Origin: Ruminococcus flavefaciens
GTDB lineage: Bacteria > Bacillota > Clostridia > Oscillospirales > Ruminococcaceae
Assembly (NCBI GenBank): GCA_015067005.1
Contig: SVNH01000009.1
Location: 54,386 to 118,385, forward strand
DNA length: 64,000 bases
Direction: 5' to 3'
The position numbers and the translations under genes were made by a program. The notes under the pieces are model-generated. The model worked only from the letters and a program-made list of their open reading frames with translations. It was not told the origin of the DNA and did no database searches. Below, piece by piece: positions 50,198 to 58,900 of this stretch; within the stretch, counting starts at the first letter, position 1; every line of letters begins with the position of its first letter.

Positions 50198-51061
50198 ATG
50201 TTAACTTCAGCTACCGAAATGCTCCAGAAAGCAAGAGCTGGCAAATACGCAGTTGGTCAGTTCAATATCAACAACCTTGAGTGGACTAAGGCTATCCTTC
50301 TTACTGCTCAGGAACTCAATTCACCTGTTATCCTCGGCGTTTCTGAAGGCGCTGGCAAGTACATGACAGGCTTCGAGACTGTTGCTGCTATGGTTGCAGC
50401 TATGGACAAGTCTCTCGGAATCACTGTTCCGGTTGCTCTCCACCTCGATCACGGCTCATATGAGGGCTGCTACAAGTGCATCAAGGCTGGCTTCACTTCT
50501 ATCATGTTCGATGGTTCACACTTCCCGATCGACGAGAACGTTGCTAAGACTACTGAACTCGTAAACGTTGCTCACGGTCTTGGTCTCTCTATCGAGGCTG
50601 AGGTAGGCGCTATCGGCGGTGAAGAGGACGGCGTTATCGGTAAGGGCGAATGTGCTGATCCTAACGAGTGCAAGATGATCGCTGATCTCGGCGTTGACTT
50701 CCTCGCAGCTGGTATCGGTAACATCCACGGCGTTTACCCTGATAACTGGGAAGGTCTCAGCTTCGAGACTCTTGAAGCTATCAACAAGACTGTCGGCGAA
50801 ATGCCTCTCGTTCTCCACGGCGGTACAGGTATCCCTGACGATATGATCACTAAGGCTATCTCCCTCGGCGTTGCTAAGATCAACGTTAATACTGAGTGCC
50901 AGCTCGTATTCGCTGACGCTACAAGAAAGTATATCGAGGCTGGCAAGGATCAGCAGGGTAAGGGCTTCGACCCAAGAAAACTTCTCGCTCCTGGTTTCGA
51001 GGCTATCAAGGCTAAGGTCAAGGAGAAGATGGAACTCTTCGGAAGCGTTAACAAGGCTTAA
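50198..51061 (+). CDS. fba: Class II fructose-bisphosphate aldolase
   Basis: 287 residues from ATG 50198 (AGGAGG upstream). The class II signature HLDHGSYEGCYKCIKAG, the zinc ligands in this stretch and in VLHGGTGIP, and NVNTECQL at the C-terminal side are present. It splits fructose-1,6-bisphosphate in glycolysis. Codon use looks strongly biased (many CTC, GCT, AAG), as for a highly expressed gene. Single-gene unit with own promoter and terminator. Confidence 0.94.
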   Translation: MLTSATEMLQKARAGKYAVGQFNINNLEWTKAILLTAQELNSPVILGVSEGAGKYMTGFETVAAMVAAMDKSLGITVPVALHLDHGSYEGCYKCIKAGFTSIMFDGSHFPIDENVAKTTELVNVAHGLGLSIEAEVGAIGGEEDGVIGKGECADPNECKMIADLGVDFLAAGIGNIHGVYPDNWEGLSFETLEAINKTVGEMPLVLHGGTGIPDDMITKAISLGVAKINVNTECQLVFADATRKYIEAGKDQQGKGFDPRKLLAPGFEAIKAKVKEKMELFGSVNKA

Positions 51062-51078
51062 TTACTATATAGTATCTG

Positions 51079-51107
51079 AGGGACTGCATTTATGCAGTCC
51101 CTTTTTT
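51079..51107 (+). terminator. Terminator of the aldolase gene
   Basis: AGGGACTGCAT-TT-ATGCAGTCCCT and a T-run; 11 perfect base pairs. Confidence 0.92.
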
Positions 51108-51125
51108 GTTGGGAACCCCTAAATA

Positions 51126-51220
51126 TATTGACAGTCACGGGCTGATGCAGGTATCAGCCCCTACAATTTTGCTTAACCTCATTGTTATGTAGGGGGCGAT
51201 GCCCACATCGCCCCGCATTA
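51126..51220. repeat. Palindrome-rich intergenic repeat
   Basis: GGGCTGATGCAGGTATCAGCCCCTACA and TGTAGGGGGCGATGCCCACATCGCCCC: two hairpin units with the CCCTACA tail, of the same kind as in the 148-bp repeat. Confidence 0.6.
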
Positions 51221-51239
51221 TTTTTGTTTCTGGATACGA

Positions 51240-52109
51240 TCAGCTGAGCTTTCCTGTTATCACAAGAGTGCTTACGCCCGGCTGTACGTTCCAAACTCCG
51301 GTTGCAGGATCCTGCGAGTATTCTGCCGCAGGTACAGTTATTTCGCCTGCAAGCGATGTGAACACGCCTGTTGTATCGTCGTAGCTGTAATTTGTGCCCT
51401 CTGCCCAGTCAGTTCCGTTGAAGGTTACTGTGATGTCTGTGAGGACAGGTGAGAATTCGTCGCTGAAAACGATGTCATCGGAAGCAGATGCAGGTGATGC
51501 ACCTGAATTCTGGATGATGAAGGTGTAGGTCACTGTACCGTTTTCCTCAACAGTTGTCGGACTGAGTGACTTGCTGATAGCAAGAACAGGCTCTGCTGCC
51601 GGTGTTGTGACAGCAGACGCAGTAACGTCTGATATGCCGCTGCCTGAAATAGTCGAGGTAACGGTTATAGAAGCGCCGTCGCCGTAAGGGGCGTACTGAT
51701 TGGTCTTTACCGCATAGACTATCGCTGCATTTCCGCCAGCCGGTATACTGATACCTGTAACTGTAAGCGGAGAAGTTGATGTCACTGTCGGAGCAGGCTG
51801 TTCAACACCATTGACATAGTAATTGACACTGCCGTCAGTGTAGGTCAGCGGAACGACCGTGATCTTCGGGGACGGATCCTCGCCGGTAGTATAAGCGCCA
51901 AGATCGCTCGTAACTGTGAGGTTTGTGAGAGCCTCCGAGCCGCTGTTGACCATATTAATAACGTAAACGTTCTCGCTGTCGGGCGAATAGGTCGGGATGA
52001 TAGCGTCCTTATATGCCGAGAGTATGCCGATTATCTCGCCGGCTGTTATATTTGAACTCAGCACATTTCCGTTGAAAGATAAAGTTGCCTGATTATAAAA
52101 AGCTGCCAT
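51240..52109 (-). CDS. DUF11-type repeat protein without signal peptide
   Basis: 289 residues. It begins MAAFYNQATLSFNGNVLSSNITAGE, a start I associate with clostridial DUF11 proteins, then has two Ig-like DUF11 repeats (about 40-165 and 170-289) rich in Thr, Ser and Asn. No signal peptide or anchor is seen. Since the next genes upstream are sporulation genes, a spore-surface role is conceivable but unproven. Single gene, 106 bases from yqfD. Confidence 0.65.
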   Translation of the reverse strand: MAAFYNQATLSFNGNVLSSNITAGEIIGILSAYKDAIIPTYSPDSENVYVINMVNSGSEALTNLTVTSDLGAYTTGEDPSPKITVVPLTYTDGSVNYYVNGVEQPAPTVTSTSPLTVTGISIPAGGNAAIVYAVKTNQYAPYGDGASITVTSTISGSGISDVTASAVTTPAAEPVLAISKSLSPTTVEENGTVTYTFIIQNSGASPASASDDIVFSDEFSPVLTDITVTFNGTDWAEGTNYSYDDTTGVFTSLAGEITVPAAEYSQDPATGVWNVQPGVSTLVITGKLS

Positions 52110-52215
52110 AATGATTCCTCCGATCGGCTTTTGAAGCCGGATTTCGGGAGGGAGAGCGTCCCTCCCTCATTGACCATTATATGCAGCTTTGCTTTTTTGG
52201 TGACAATTACCGCAG

Positions 52216-53388
52216 CTAACGGCTCTTGACAAGCAGTTCCTTTTCAATGCCGATATTCCCCTCAAGAGTGTAATTGACCGTTAGTGTTATTCCTGACGCG
52301 GTCACCTCTTTACTGATAGTGCGGTCGATCACCTTAGTCTCCTCGGGGATGAAATTCTTCTCGTAAATGAATATCCTGCGGTTGAGTTCGGATTCGAGCT
52401 CCTCAGGGGTAAGCGTCACCGTTTCGAGCGAGGTCTCACTGTTGCGCCGGCGTACTACCGATACAGGGAGCTCCTTTCCAAAGAGCACAAGCGGCGAATC
52501 ACTTACCTCAGTGCGCTGCTGTTCATAGCTTCTGCGTCCGAACGAAAGAGGAATATCAAGGCTGAAAAGCCTGAGCGAATCATCGCTGCACTCGTTGCCG
52601 GTAAGGACGTTCCTTACAGTCTCGAAGCTTCCGGAAAAAACGACCGTTTCATCGTATTTTCCGATTATCTCGCCCATAGCGTGATGCAGATAATTCTCCT
52701 TCCACTTTGTAGAGGTAACTCCGCTTACAAGCAGACTTCCCTTCCTTACATGATCGCCTATCTTGTGCATCAGGAATCCGTCGAGGACTGTAAAGTCCGT
52801 TATCTGAGCGTCCTTTGATGAAACAATATTGCAGGGAACGTTCCTTTTAGGCGCTTCCGGTGCCGGAACTACCTCTGTGACATCTATCACTATGCGGTTG
52901 CCGGTACGCCTTATAGCTGCCCATGATACGCCTTTCACACGGACACGCAGTTCATTCTCGCAGTATCGCAGGTCGAGGTCACGGATGTGAGCGCCGGAGC
53001 GTATGCCGAGTTCATCGAGAACAGCAAGGATGTCCTCATCGCAGACCGTGTTATTGCCCTGTATCTCGATAGTTACAACTACATTCGAGAAGTAAGCGAT
53101 GATGAATACCGCAAACACTGCACCTATCAGCAGACCTATCCTGCGGCGGTATTTCAGCAGCTTTGAGGAAAGTGTAGGCAGCTCTCGGTGTTCAAGCTCG
53201 ATGCCGCACTCTTCCGCTATTGCCTTAACCTTTGCAAGGTCATGGCGGTATATCTCCGCAAAGAACGTATCATTGCGGCAGAACTGCTCGAAGCACATTA
53301 TCCTGCCGCAGTGTATCATATTTATGAAGCGGTAGAGGTTTTTACCTTTTGCGGTTATTTTTATGCAGCCTCTCAGCTGATCTTTCAT
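52216..53388 (-). CDS. yqfD: Sporulation protein YqfD
   Basis: 390 residues from ATG 53388 (AAGGAG upstream). It has the YqfD layout: a cytosolic N-terminal domain, a membrane segment at about 93-113 (GLLIGAVFAVFIIAYFS), then a POTRA-like extracellular domain with IRDLDLRYCENELRVRV and a long C-terminal domain. In Bacillus yqfD is under sigma-E control in the mother cell. It overlaps yqfC by 47 bases. Biochemical role unknown. Confidence 0.85.
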   Translation of the reverse strand: MKDQLRGCIKITAKGKNLYRFINMIHCGRIMCFEQFCRNDTFFAEIYRHDLAKVKAIAEECGIELEHRELPTLSSKLLKYRRRIGLLIGAVFAVFIIAYFSNVVVTIEIQGNNTVCDEDILAVLDELGIRSGAHIRDLDLRYCENELRVRVKGVSWAAIRRTGNRIVIDVTEVVPAPEAPKRNVPCNIVSSKDAQITDFTVLDGFLMHKIGDHVRKGSLLVSGVTSTKWKENYLHHAMGEIIGKYDETVVFSGSFETVRNVLTGNECSDDSLRLFSLDIPLSFGRRSYEQQRTEVSDSPLVLFGKELPVSVVRRRNSETSLETVTLTPEELESELNRRIFIYEKNFIPEETKVIDRTISKEVTASGITLTVNYTLEGNIGIEKELLVKSR

Positions 53389-53650
53389 TGGAAGCGCTGC
53401 TCCTTTCCTCGAATTCGATACGCGAAAAACGTCCGCGGATGATAAGTCCGCGCGTCTTGAAATCAAAAGCCCTCAGACCGCTCCCCCATACATTAATGTA
53501 CATACTCCCGGAAATAAGACGCATGAACACCTCGTTGTATTCCTCTATGCGGCGGCAGTTCTCGATAAGCATTTCGCGGTTGCAATCGAAGTGTATCTGC
53601 GGCTGGAGACACAGCTTATCGTAAGTTATGTCCGAGATCTTTCTGAACAT
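53342..53650 (-). CDS. yqfC: Sporulation protein YqfC, YabP family
   Basis: 102 residues from ATG 53650 (GGGAGTGA upstream). The central part (IENCRRIEEYNEVFMRLI, VWGSGLRAFDFKTRGLIIRGRFSRIEFE) is the YabP/YqfC domain. The tail past residue 88 is Arg/Lys-rich and overlaps the yqfD start. The yqfC-yqfD pair is conserved in spore-forming Firmicutes. Confidence 0.82.
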   Translation of the reverse strand: MFRKISDITYDKLCLQPQIHFDCNREMLIENCRRIEEYNEVFMRLISGSMYINVWGSGLRAFDFKTRGLIIRGRFSRIEFEERSSASNERSAERLHKNNRKR

Positions 53651-53709
53651 CAAATCACTCCCTGTGATAAATCTTCACATCCAATAATATGATTAATGGG
53701 GTGATGAAT

Positions 53710-54801
53710 ATGAAGAATACTGCAAAAAAAGCGGCTGCACTCATAAAAGCAGCCGTTATCCTGTGGGGAGGCTGGTTCTGCATGACAAAAAGCACAGCCG
53801 CTTCCGAAGCGGTAAGCAGTGCATCAGAACGATGTCTTACAGCTGTGATACCCTCGCTTTATGCGATGATGATAGTCTCAGGTCTTATGATACGCACCGG
53901 ACTGATACAACGCGCAGCCCGTTACACCAGCCGCGCAGGACGGCTTATTTTCGGTATGGAGGGCGAAGTATCCGCAGTTTTTCTGTTCAGTATGTTTGCC
54001 GGCTATCCGGTCGGAGCAAGGATGATAGGTCAGCTTTATGATTCCGGCAGACTGAGCAAGCGCCGCGCGGAATTGTTCTGCGGAGTATGCTACGGGGCAG
54101 GTCCGGCATTTGTACAGGGCTGCATAGCGCAGCGGCTTTACGGCTCTCAAGCGGTCGGGCGGACGATAGTAATATCAACTGTCGCCGCAAATATCGTCCT
54201 CGCTCTCGGACTTTCCCTCTTTGTACGCAGAGATGCTTCGGATAACGCTCCGGAAAAAGCTGCTTGCTCAAAGGGTGTCCTCACGGACTGCGTCCTCTCC
54301 GCCGGACGTTCAATGGCTGAGATATGCTTCATGATAACCGCATTTGCAGTCGCAGCTGCAATGCTCGATGATTCGGGAGTTTTCAACGTTTTGGGCGACA
54401 GGTATGCGGCTATCGCAAGGACACTGCTCGATGTAACTGCCGTTGAGGAGCTCCCCCGCCGCGACTACACTCTCATACCGCTGCTGAGCGGCATCACATC
54501 GTTCGGAGGTGTATGCGTGATATGTCAGGCGGCGGCAATGAATTCCGGAAGGCTGAATGCGGCTCCGATGATAATAATGCGCGTAATATCGGGAATTATA
54601 AGCTATTTCGTATGCCGCCTTATAATGCCTTACACCCTCCGCGCCGAGACCGTTGCGGCGGCTTCGTCACACATCTCGCTTCACAGCAAGCCCTCACCGG
54701 TACCCTCAGTCATGCTCATCCTCATGACCTTCATGCTTCTGAGTAAAGACCGCTCCGATAATAAAATGAACAGTTGTCACGAGGTCAAAAAAGTGGTATA
54801 A
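53710..54801 (+). CDS. ylbJ: Sporulation membrane protein YlbJ-like
   Basis: 363 residues from ATG 53710, which has GGGGTG six bases upstream; other starts up to 53689 exist. Eight or so membrane segments with two gate-like repeats: VIPSLYAMMIVSGLMIRTGL, FAGYPVGARMIGQLYDSGRLS and CGVCYGAGPAFVQG in the first half, LLSGITSFGGVCVICQA in the second. This matches the YlbJ/nucleoside-recognition family; ylbJ is a sigma-E gene. It is divergent from yqfCD with 59 bases between the starts. Confidence 0.82.
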   Translation: MKNTAKKAAALIKAAVILWGGWFCMTKSTAASEAVSSASERCLTAVIPSLYAMMIVSGLMIRTGLIQRAARYTSRAGRLIFGMEGEVSAVFLFSMFAGYPVGARMIGQLYDSGRLSKRRAELFCGVCYGAGPAFVQGCIAQRLYGSQAVGRTIVISTVAANIVLALGLSLFVRRDASDNAPEKAACSKGVLTDCVLSAGRSMAEICFMITAFAVAAAMLDDSGVFNVLGDRYAAIARTLLDVTAVEELPRRDYTLIPLLSGITSFGGVCVICQAAAMNSGRLNAAPMIIMRVISGIISYFVCRLIMPYTLRAETVAAASSHISLHSKPSPVPSVMLILMTFMLLSKDRSDNKMNSCHEVKKVV

Positions 54802-54802
54802 T
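54774..54802 (+). promoter_or_regulatory. Promoter of cca
   Basis: TTGTCA (54774-54779), 17-bp spacer, TATAAT (54797-54802). It lies inside the 3' end of ylbJ. Confidence 0.75.
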
Positions 54803-54830
54803 ATACTAAAGACTAAGTGAGGTGATTGGA

Positions 54831-56165
54831 ATGAAGGAGTTCCCGAAGGCTGAAGCGCTCCTTAAAAGGCTTGAGGATGCCGGTTTCGAGGCATATTATG
54901 TAGGCGGATGTGTCCGCGATCATCTTATGGGAAGAGCTGTCCACGATGTTGACATCACGACAAATGCGCTCCCGGAACAGACTGCCGCTGTCTTTGAGGG
55001 GTATAAGGTCATACCGACTGGCATCAGGCACGGCACTGTAACAGTCCTCGCAGAGGGCACTCCCTACGAGATAACCACATACCGCGTGGACGGCAGCTAT
55101 TCGGATTCACGCCGTCCGGACAGCGTTGAGTTCACTCCGGACATCGTTCAGGATCTCGCGCGGCGCGATTTCACCATGAACGCCATCGCTATGGACATCC
55201 GCGGCAATATAGTCGATCCCTTCGGCGGACGCGGCGACATTGAACACTCACTGATACGGTGTGTCGGAGAGCCGGAAAAGCGCTTCACTGAGGACGCTCT
55301 GCGTATCATGCGCGGAATAAGATTCGCCTCGCAGCTCGGATTCGGCATCGAAGAAAAAACCGCGCAGGCTATCATTGATATGCGCGGCAGACTGAGCATC
55401 ATTTCAAGGGAGAGAGTGCGCGAGGAGCTCGACAAGCTTCTCTGCGGAAAGGACTGCGGCAAAGTCCTTACTGATTACCGCGTGATAATCGCCGAGATCA
55501 TTCCGGAAATGGTCGCCTGCTTCGGGTTCGATCAGTTCTCGCGCTACCACAAGTACGATGTCTATGAGCATATAGTAAAGGCTGTCACATCTGCACCGCA
55601 GGATCAGCTGATCCTCAGACGCGCCCTGCTTCTCCACGACATCGCCAAGCCTCAGATGTTCACCCTCGATGAAAACGGTGTCGGACACTTCAAAGGTCAT
55701 GCAAAAGTCAGCGCGGAAATGGCTAAGGAAATCCTCACCCGCCTGCGCTTCGACAACAGGACTATCGCTCTCACATCACAGCTTATCTCACACCACAGCG
55801 ACAAGATCCACTCGGAAAGACAGATACGTCTTATGGTCAGTGAGTTTGGCATCGAGACCTTCCTCATGCTCATGGACTTCAAAAAGTACGATAACTGCGG
55901 CAAAAATGATTTCGTGCTGGACGAGAATAAGGAGTTCGACCGCTTTAAGGTCATCGCGCGTGAATTCGCCGATTCCGGGGAATGCATAACCCTCTCGCAG
56001 CTCGCGATCAGCGGCAGCGACCTCACAGAACTCGGTTTCAGGGGCAAAGAGATCGGAACTGCTCTTGCACAGCTTCATTCCCTCGTCATAATCGGCGATC
56101 TTCCCAACGATAAGCAGGCGCTGACAAACTACATCTTAAACGAGATCAACACAACACTGGAGTGA
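54831..56165 (+). CDS. cca: CCA tRNA nucleotidyltransferase with HD domain
   Basis: 444 residues from ATG 54831 (GAGGTGATT upstream). The nucleotidyltransferase core shows YVGGCVRDHL and HDVDITTNALP with the two catalytic aspartates, then RRDFTMNAIA, and LIRCVGEPEKRFTEDALRIMR. An HD domain (LLLHDIAKP, LISHHSDK) follows at about 265-345. It adds or repairs the 3' CCA of tRNAs; the HD part may have phosphodiesterase activity. It is four bases before pflA. Confidence 0.92.
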   Translation: MKEFPKAEALLKRLEDAGFEAYYVGGCVRDHLMGRAVHDVDITTNALPEQTAAVFEGYKVIPTGIRHGTVTVLAEGTPYEITTYRVDGSYSDSRRPDSVEFTPDIVQDLARRDFTMNAIAMDIRGNIVDPFGGRGDIEHSLIRCVGEPEKRFTEDALRIMRGIRFASQLGFGIEEKTAQAIIDMRGRLSIISRERVREELDKLLCGKDCGKVLTDYRVIIAEIIPEMVACFGFDQFSRYHKYDVYEHIVKAVTSAPQDQLILRRALLLHDIAKPQMFTLDENGVGHFKGHAKVSAEMAKEILTRLRFDNRTIALTSQLISHHSDKIHSERQIRLMVSEFGIETFLMLMDFKKYDNCGKNDFVLDENKEFDRFKVIAREFADSGECITLSQLAISGSDLTELGFRGKEIGTALAQLHSLVIIGDLPNDKQALTNYILNEINTTLE

Positions 56166-56169
56166 TAAT

Positions 56170-56916
56170 ATGATAAAAGGCAGGATACATTCAACGGAAA
56201 GCTTCGGAACGGTAGACGGTCCGGGAGTACGCTTCGTAGTGTTCTTTCAAGGATGTCCGCTCCGCTGCAAATACTGCCATAATCCCGATACATGGGACTT
56301 TTCCGGCGGCAGAGAGGTCACCGCGGACGAGCTCATGAAGGAGTACGATTCGTATAAGGAATTCCTGAGATCAGGGGGGATTACCGCTACCGGCGGCGAA
56401 CCTCTCGCACAGCCGGAATTCCTGACCGAGCTTTTCAGGCTTGCTAAAAGCAAGGGAGTTCACACCTGTCTGGACACATCTGCCGGATGCTACGATCCCG
56501 ATTCCCACAGCAAAATAGACGAGGCTCTGAAATACACCGACCTCGTTATGCTCGACATAAAACACATCGACGATGCCGCCCACAAGCAGCTCACAGGTCA
56601 CACAAACCGCAATATACTTGCATTTGCAGAGCATATCCGCGAACTCGGGATACCGGTCTGGATAAGACACGTTGTAGTTCCCGGCATCACCGATGACCGC
56701 GATGAGCTATTCCGTCTCGGGGAATACATCGCCACGCTCAAAAATATCAAGGCGCTGGACGTCCTGCCGTATCATGACATGGCGAAGTCCAAATACGAGC
56801 AGCTTGGTATCCTCTATCCGCTTCCGGACACTCCGCCGCTCACAAAGGAACAGGCTATCGCCGCCCGTGAGATCATACTTGAAGGTATCCGCTCAGCCCT
56901 GCATAAGCACGAATAA
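56170..56916 (+). CDS. pflA: Pyruvate formate-lyase activating enzyme
   Basis: 248 residues. Radical SAM enzyme with the cluster motif C29, C33, C36 in GCPLRCKYCHNP, preceded by SFGTVDGPGVRFVVF, the PflA signature, and ITATGGEPL. It puts the glycyl radical on PflB. The partner pflB is not in the window. It is probably co-transcribed with cca, and its stop codon touches the promoter of the toxin locus. Confidence 0.92.
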   Translation: MIKGRIHSTESFGTVDGPGVRFVVFFQGCPLRCKYCHNPDTWDFSGGREVTADELMKEYDSYKEFLRSGGITATGGEPLAQPEFLTELFRLAKSKGVHTCLDTSAGCYDPDSHSKIDEALKYTDLVMLDIKHIDDAAHKQLTGHTNRNILAFAEHIRELGIPVWIRHVVVPGITDDRDELFRLGEYIATLKNIKALDVLPYHDMAKSKYEQLGILYPLPDTPPLTKEQAIAAREIILEGIRSALHKHE

Positions 56917-56945
56917 TTGACAAAAAATGCCCTCTGTGTTACAAT
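56917..56945 (+). promoter_or_regulatory. Promoter of the candidate toxin mRNA
   Basis: TTGACA (56917-56922), 17-bp spacer, TACAAT (56940-56945). Start expected near 56952. Confidence 0.8.
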
Positions 56946-56990
56946 AAACACGGAGAGCATTGCATACAGCGGCAAGGCGGTTCTATTCTT

Positions 56991-57006
56991 CCCTCGGAAA
57001 CGGGGG
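56991..57006 (+). promoter_or_regulatory. Hairpin that covers the toxin ribosome site
   Basis: CCCTCG-GAAA-CGGGGG: six base pairs (one G-T) capped by a GNRA tetraloop. The G-run of the ribosome site (57002-57009) is in the stem, as in the Fst toxin mRNA. Confidence 0.7.
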
Positions 57007-57016
57007 TGGGTTTGAG

Positions 57017-57091
57017 ATGACGATAATGGAAGTACTTACGCTTATTTTAGTTGTAATATCTATTATAGAACTCAGCAACAAAAAGAAATAA
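57017..57091 (+). CDS. Small hydrophobic type I toxin-like peptide
   Basis: 24 residues, MTIMEVLTLILVVISIIELS followed by NKKK: one membrane helix with a Lys-rich end, the form of holin-like, Fst- or TxpA-type toxins. The G-rich ribosome site lies seven bases upstream, inside a hairpin. The stop codon is in the 5' arm of the terminator. The 5' leader segment GGCGGTT (56977-56983) is complementary to AACCGCC (57090-57096) of the terminator, so the mRNA ends may pair. An antisense RNA reads across the 3' end. Toxicity is inferred from form and layout only. Confidence 0.72.
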   Translation: MTIMEVLTLILVVISIIELSNKKK

Positions 57092-57116
57092 CCGCCCCAC
57101 TACCACATGGGCGGTT
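57090..57116. terminator. Shared bidirectional terminator of toxin and antitoxin RNAs
   Basis: AACCGCCC (57090-57097) pairs with GGGCGGTT (57109-57116). On the minus strand it is followed by TATTTCTTTTTG, a good T-tract. Confidence 0.82.
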
Positions 57117-57180
57117 ATTCCAAATAACAACTCATTGAGGGAGAACCGCTGAGCCATAAGGCTTATGCAGTGCTCTCTTT
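57090..57180 (-). ncRNA. Candidate antisense RNA antitoxin
   Basis: Driven by a full-consensus minus-strand promoter (57187-57215) and ended by the shared terminator, giving about 90 to 100 bases. It is complementary to the toxin mRNA at the terminator. Its 5' part, GAGAGCACTGCATA (57177-57164) and GCGGTTCT (57149-57142), is repeated with one mismatch in the same sense at the 5' end of the toxin mRNA (56953-56966 and 56978-56985), as DRa/DRb are in the par locus of pAD1, where such repeats provide additional pairing sites. Confidence 0.7.
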
Positions 57181-57186
57181 TTTTAT

Positions 57187-57215
57187 ATTATACCATGCAA
57201 TCGGTGCTGTGTCAA
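57187..57215 (-). promoter_or_regulatory. Consensus promoter of the antisense RNA
   Basis: Minus strand: TTGACA (57215-57210), 17-bp spacer, TATAAT (57192-57187). Confidence 0.85.
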
Positions 57216-57260
57216 TACCTGAATGTCATAGCAGGAGATAATAAGCTTAACTCCGCGATA

Positions 57261-57635
57261 TTATTCTTCTTTCAACTTATCGAAAGCGTCATCGAAGGCA
57301 ATATCGTCCATAGTTGAAGGAGCGCGACCTGCCTTGGGAGGCATGGTCATACCGCACGATATATCGCTCATTTCGACATCTCCGCCGGTGACGTAGGTCT
57401 CACGTATCTCCTGTTCGGTAGATTCGCGCATTTCCTTCTGACGTTCAAGATCGCGCTGGTATTCCATTGCGAAATCCATACCGCCGCCTGTGAGACTTTT
57501 TTCGTATTGTCTGTGTTCCGAGGGAAGTCCTGCTTCCTCACGTTTAGCGTCAACGACGTAATTTGTAAGCGATTCTGTAAGGCTTGCCAGAACTCCTAAC
57601 AGTCCGAACGGATGCCTGCGTCTTCTGTAACTCAT
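57261..57635 (-). CDS. Small acidic protein of unknown function
   Basis: 124 residues from ATG 57635 (AGGAGG upstream). It begins with a basic MSYRRRRHPF stretch, then a helix (LLGVLASLTESLTNYVVDA) and a charged helical middle, ending in an acidic tail. I do not recognise the family. It follows the SPFH gene by 150 bases on the same strand, and the next small membrane genes are further upstream, so it may belong to that cluster. Confidence 0.6.
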   Translation of the reverse strand: MSYRRRRHPFGLLGVLASLTESLTNYVVDAKREEAGLPSEHRQYEKSLTGGGMDFAMEYQRDLERQKEMRESTEQEIRETYVTGGDVEMSDISCGMTMPPKAGRAPSTMDDIAFDDAFDKLKEE

Positions 57636-57785
57636 AACTATCTCCTCCTGAGAGTCCGGCATTCTCTTACCCCTGAGAACGCCGGAATGCTGCTTTATAA
57701 TGATTTTCCCAATATCCTTCAGGCAGTACCGCACATCAGCTGCGCGGTACTGTCTTAGCAGATGAACACACTTTCACCGAGCAGA

Positions 57786-58676
57786 TCACTCTGCCTGTGA
57801 TGTGGAATCGCTTTCGTCAAGCGGAACATTTATCAGCATACCGCTGTTGCTTCCTGTAACCTTAGGCATAACGCCGTCCCACCTCTGGATCTGTTCATAA
57901 GCGATGACCTTATCCGAAAGTGATTCTTCAAGAAGCTTGTTAGCGTCTGCCTGAGCCTGTGCCTGTGCGAGGATAGCCTCTGCCTCTGCCTTAGCGGTTA
58001 TGATCTTCTTATCCGCATCAGTCTGAGCGATGACCTTGACCTGTTTCTGTTCGGTCTCGGTTTTAAGAAGATTCTGCTCTGCGACCTGCTTTGCCTCGAT
58101 AGCATTGTTGAACTCATCCGAGAAATCGAAGTTCACAATGTTGAATTTTTCTATGTAGATACCGTAGTCCTTCAGCTTGAGTTCGAGGGCTGTCTTTACC
58201 TCGTCACCGACTGACTGACGCTCTGTGATGAGCTGTTCTGCGGTATATTTTGCTGTTGCGGACTTCATACACTCCTGTACAACAGGTGCGATGAGTACGG
58301 TCTTGTAGTCTTTTCCGACATCCTCATACATACTTGCTGAATTCAAAGAAACAAGACGGTAGTTTACAGCGATATTACTGCTGACTGTCTGCAAGTCCTT
58401 TGAAACGGCTGATGCCGGAGTCTCATAGACCTGTATCTTGTTCGACATCGTTTCAACTGTCTGCACGAAAGGTATTTTCAGGTGGAAGCCCGAATCGTAG
58501 GAAGTCTTTGAAACTTCACCGAGAGTGAGTACAACGCCTGTATAACCAGCCGGAACGATAGTAAATGAATTTGCTGCTACAATTAATGCTGCAAGTCCGG
58601 CAACTATCCATTTGACCGGCTTAAAGCTGCCTTTTCTAGGCATATTCTTATTGAGTTCTCTGATATCAATAGACAT
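57786..58676 (-). CDS. SPFH/prohibitin-domain membrane protein
   Basis: 296 residues: one membrane segment (about 24-44), then the SPFH/Band 7 domain (SFTIVPAGYTGVVLTLGEV, FVQTVETM, ITERQSV), and a C-terminal Ala/Glu/Gln coiled coil (AEAEAILAQAQAQADANKLLEESL). It is like HflC, prohibitin and stomatin, which form large membrane rings and organize membrane proteases or domains. Upstream on the same strand are two 60-residue membrane proteins and a DUF1836 regulator, which may form one operon. Confidence 0.87.
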   Translation of the reverse strand: MSIDIRELNKNMPRKGSFKPVKWIVAGLAALIVAANSFTIVPAGYTGVVLTLGEVSKTSYDSGFHLKIPFVQTVETMSNKIQVYETPASAVSKDLQTVSSNIAVNYRLVSLNSASMYEDVGKDYKTVLIAPVVQECMKSATAKYTAEQLITERQSVGDEVKTALELKLKDYGIYIEKFNIVNFDFSDEFNNAIEAKQVAEQNLLKTETEQKQVKVIAQTDADKKIITAKAEAEAILAQAQAQADANKLLEESLSDKVIAYEQIQRWDGVMPKVTGSNSGMLINVPLDESDSTSQAE

Positions 58677-58702
58677 ATATTTTTCCTCCTGTAATATAAC
58701 GC

Positions 58703-58885
58703 TTATTGAAAAGTATTATCAGTATTCTTATTGTTTTTATCTTTCCGGCTGAAAAGATCCGTGAACATATCTACGGCATCGAAAACGCCGTCTGTTAAAG
58801 CATACATAATGAATATTATCCCTCCGAACAAAATGAAGAATATCACCTTCAGTATCACGGAAGAAATTGACTTTTTCTCATCCAT
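58703..58885 (-). CDS. Small membrane protein
   Basis: 60 residues with one membrane helix (VILKVIFFILFGGIIFIMYAL) and a charged end (FSRKDKNNKNTDN). Ribosome site weak. Between the SPFH gene (26 bases) and another small membrane gene (15 bases). Confidence 0.6.
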   Translation of the reverse strand: MDEKKSISSVILKVIFFILFGGIIFIMYALTDGVFDAVDMFTDLFSRKDKNNKNTDNTFQ

Positions 58886-58900
58886 AGCATCACGCTTTCA

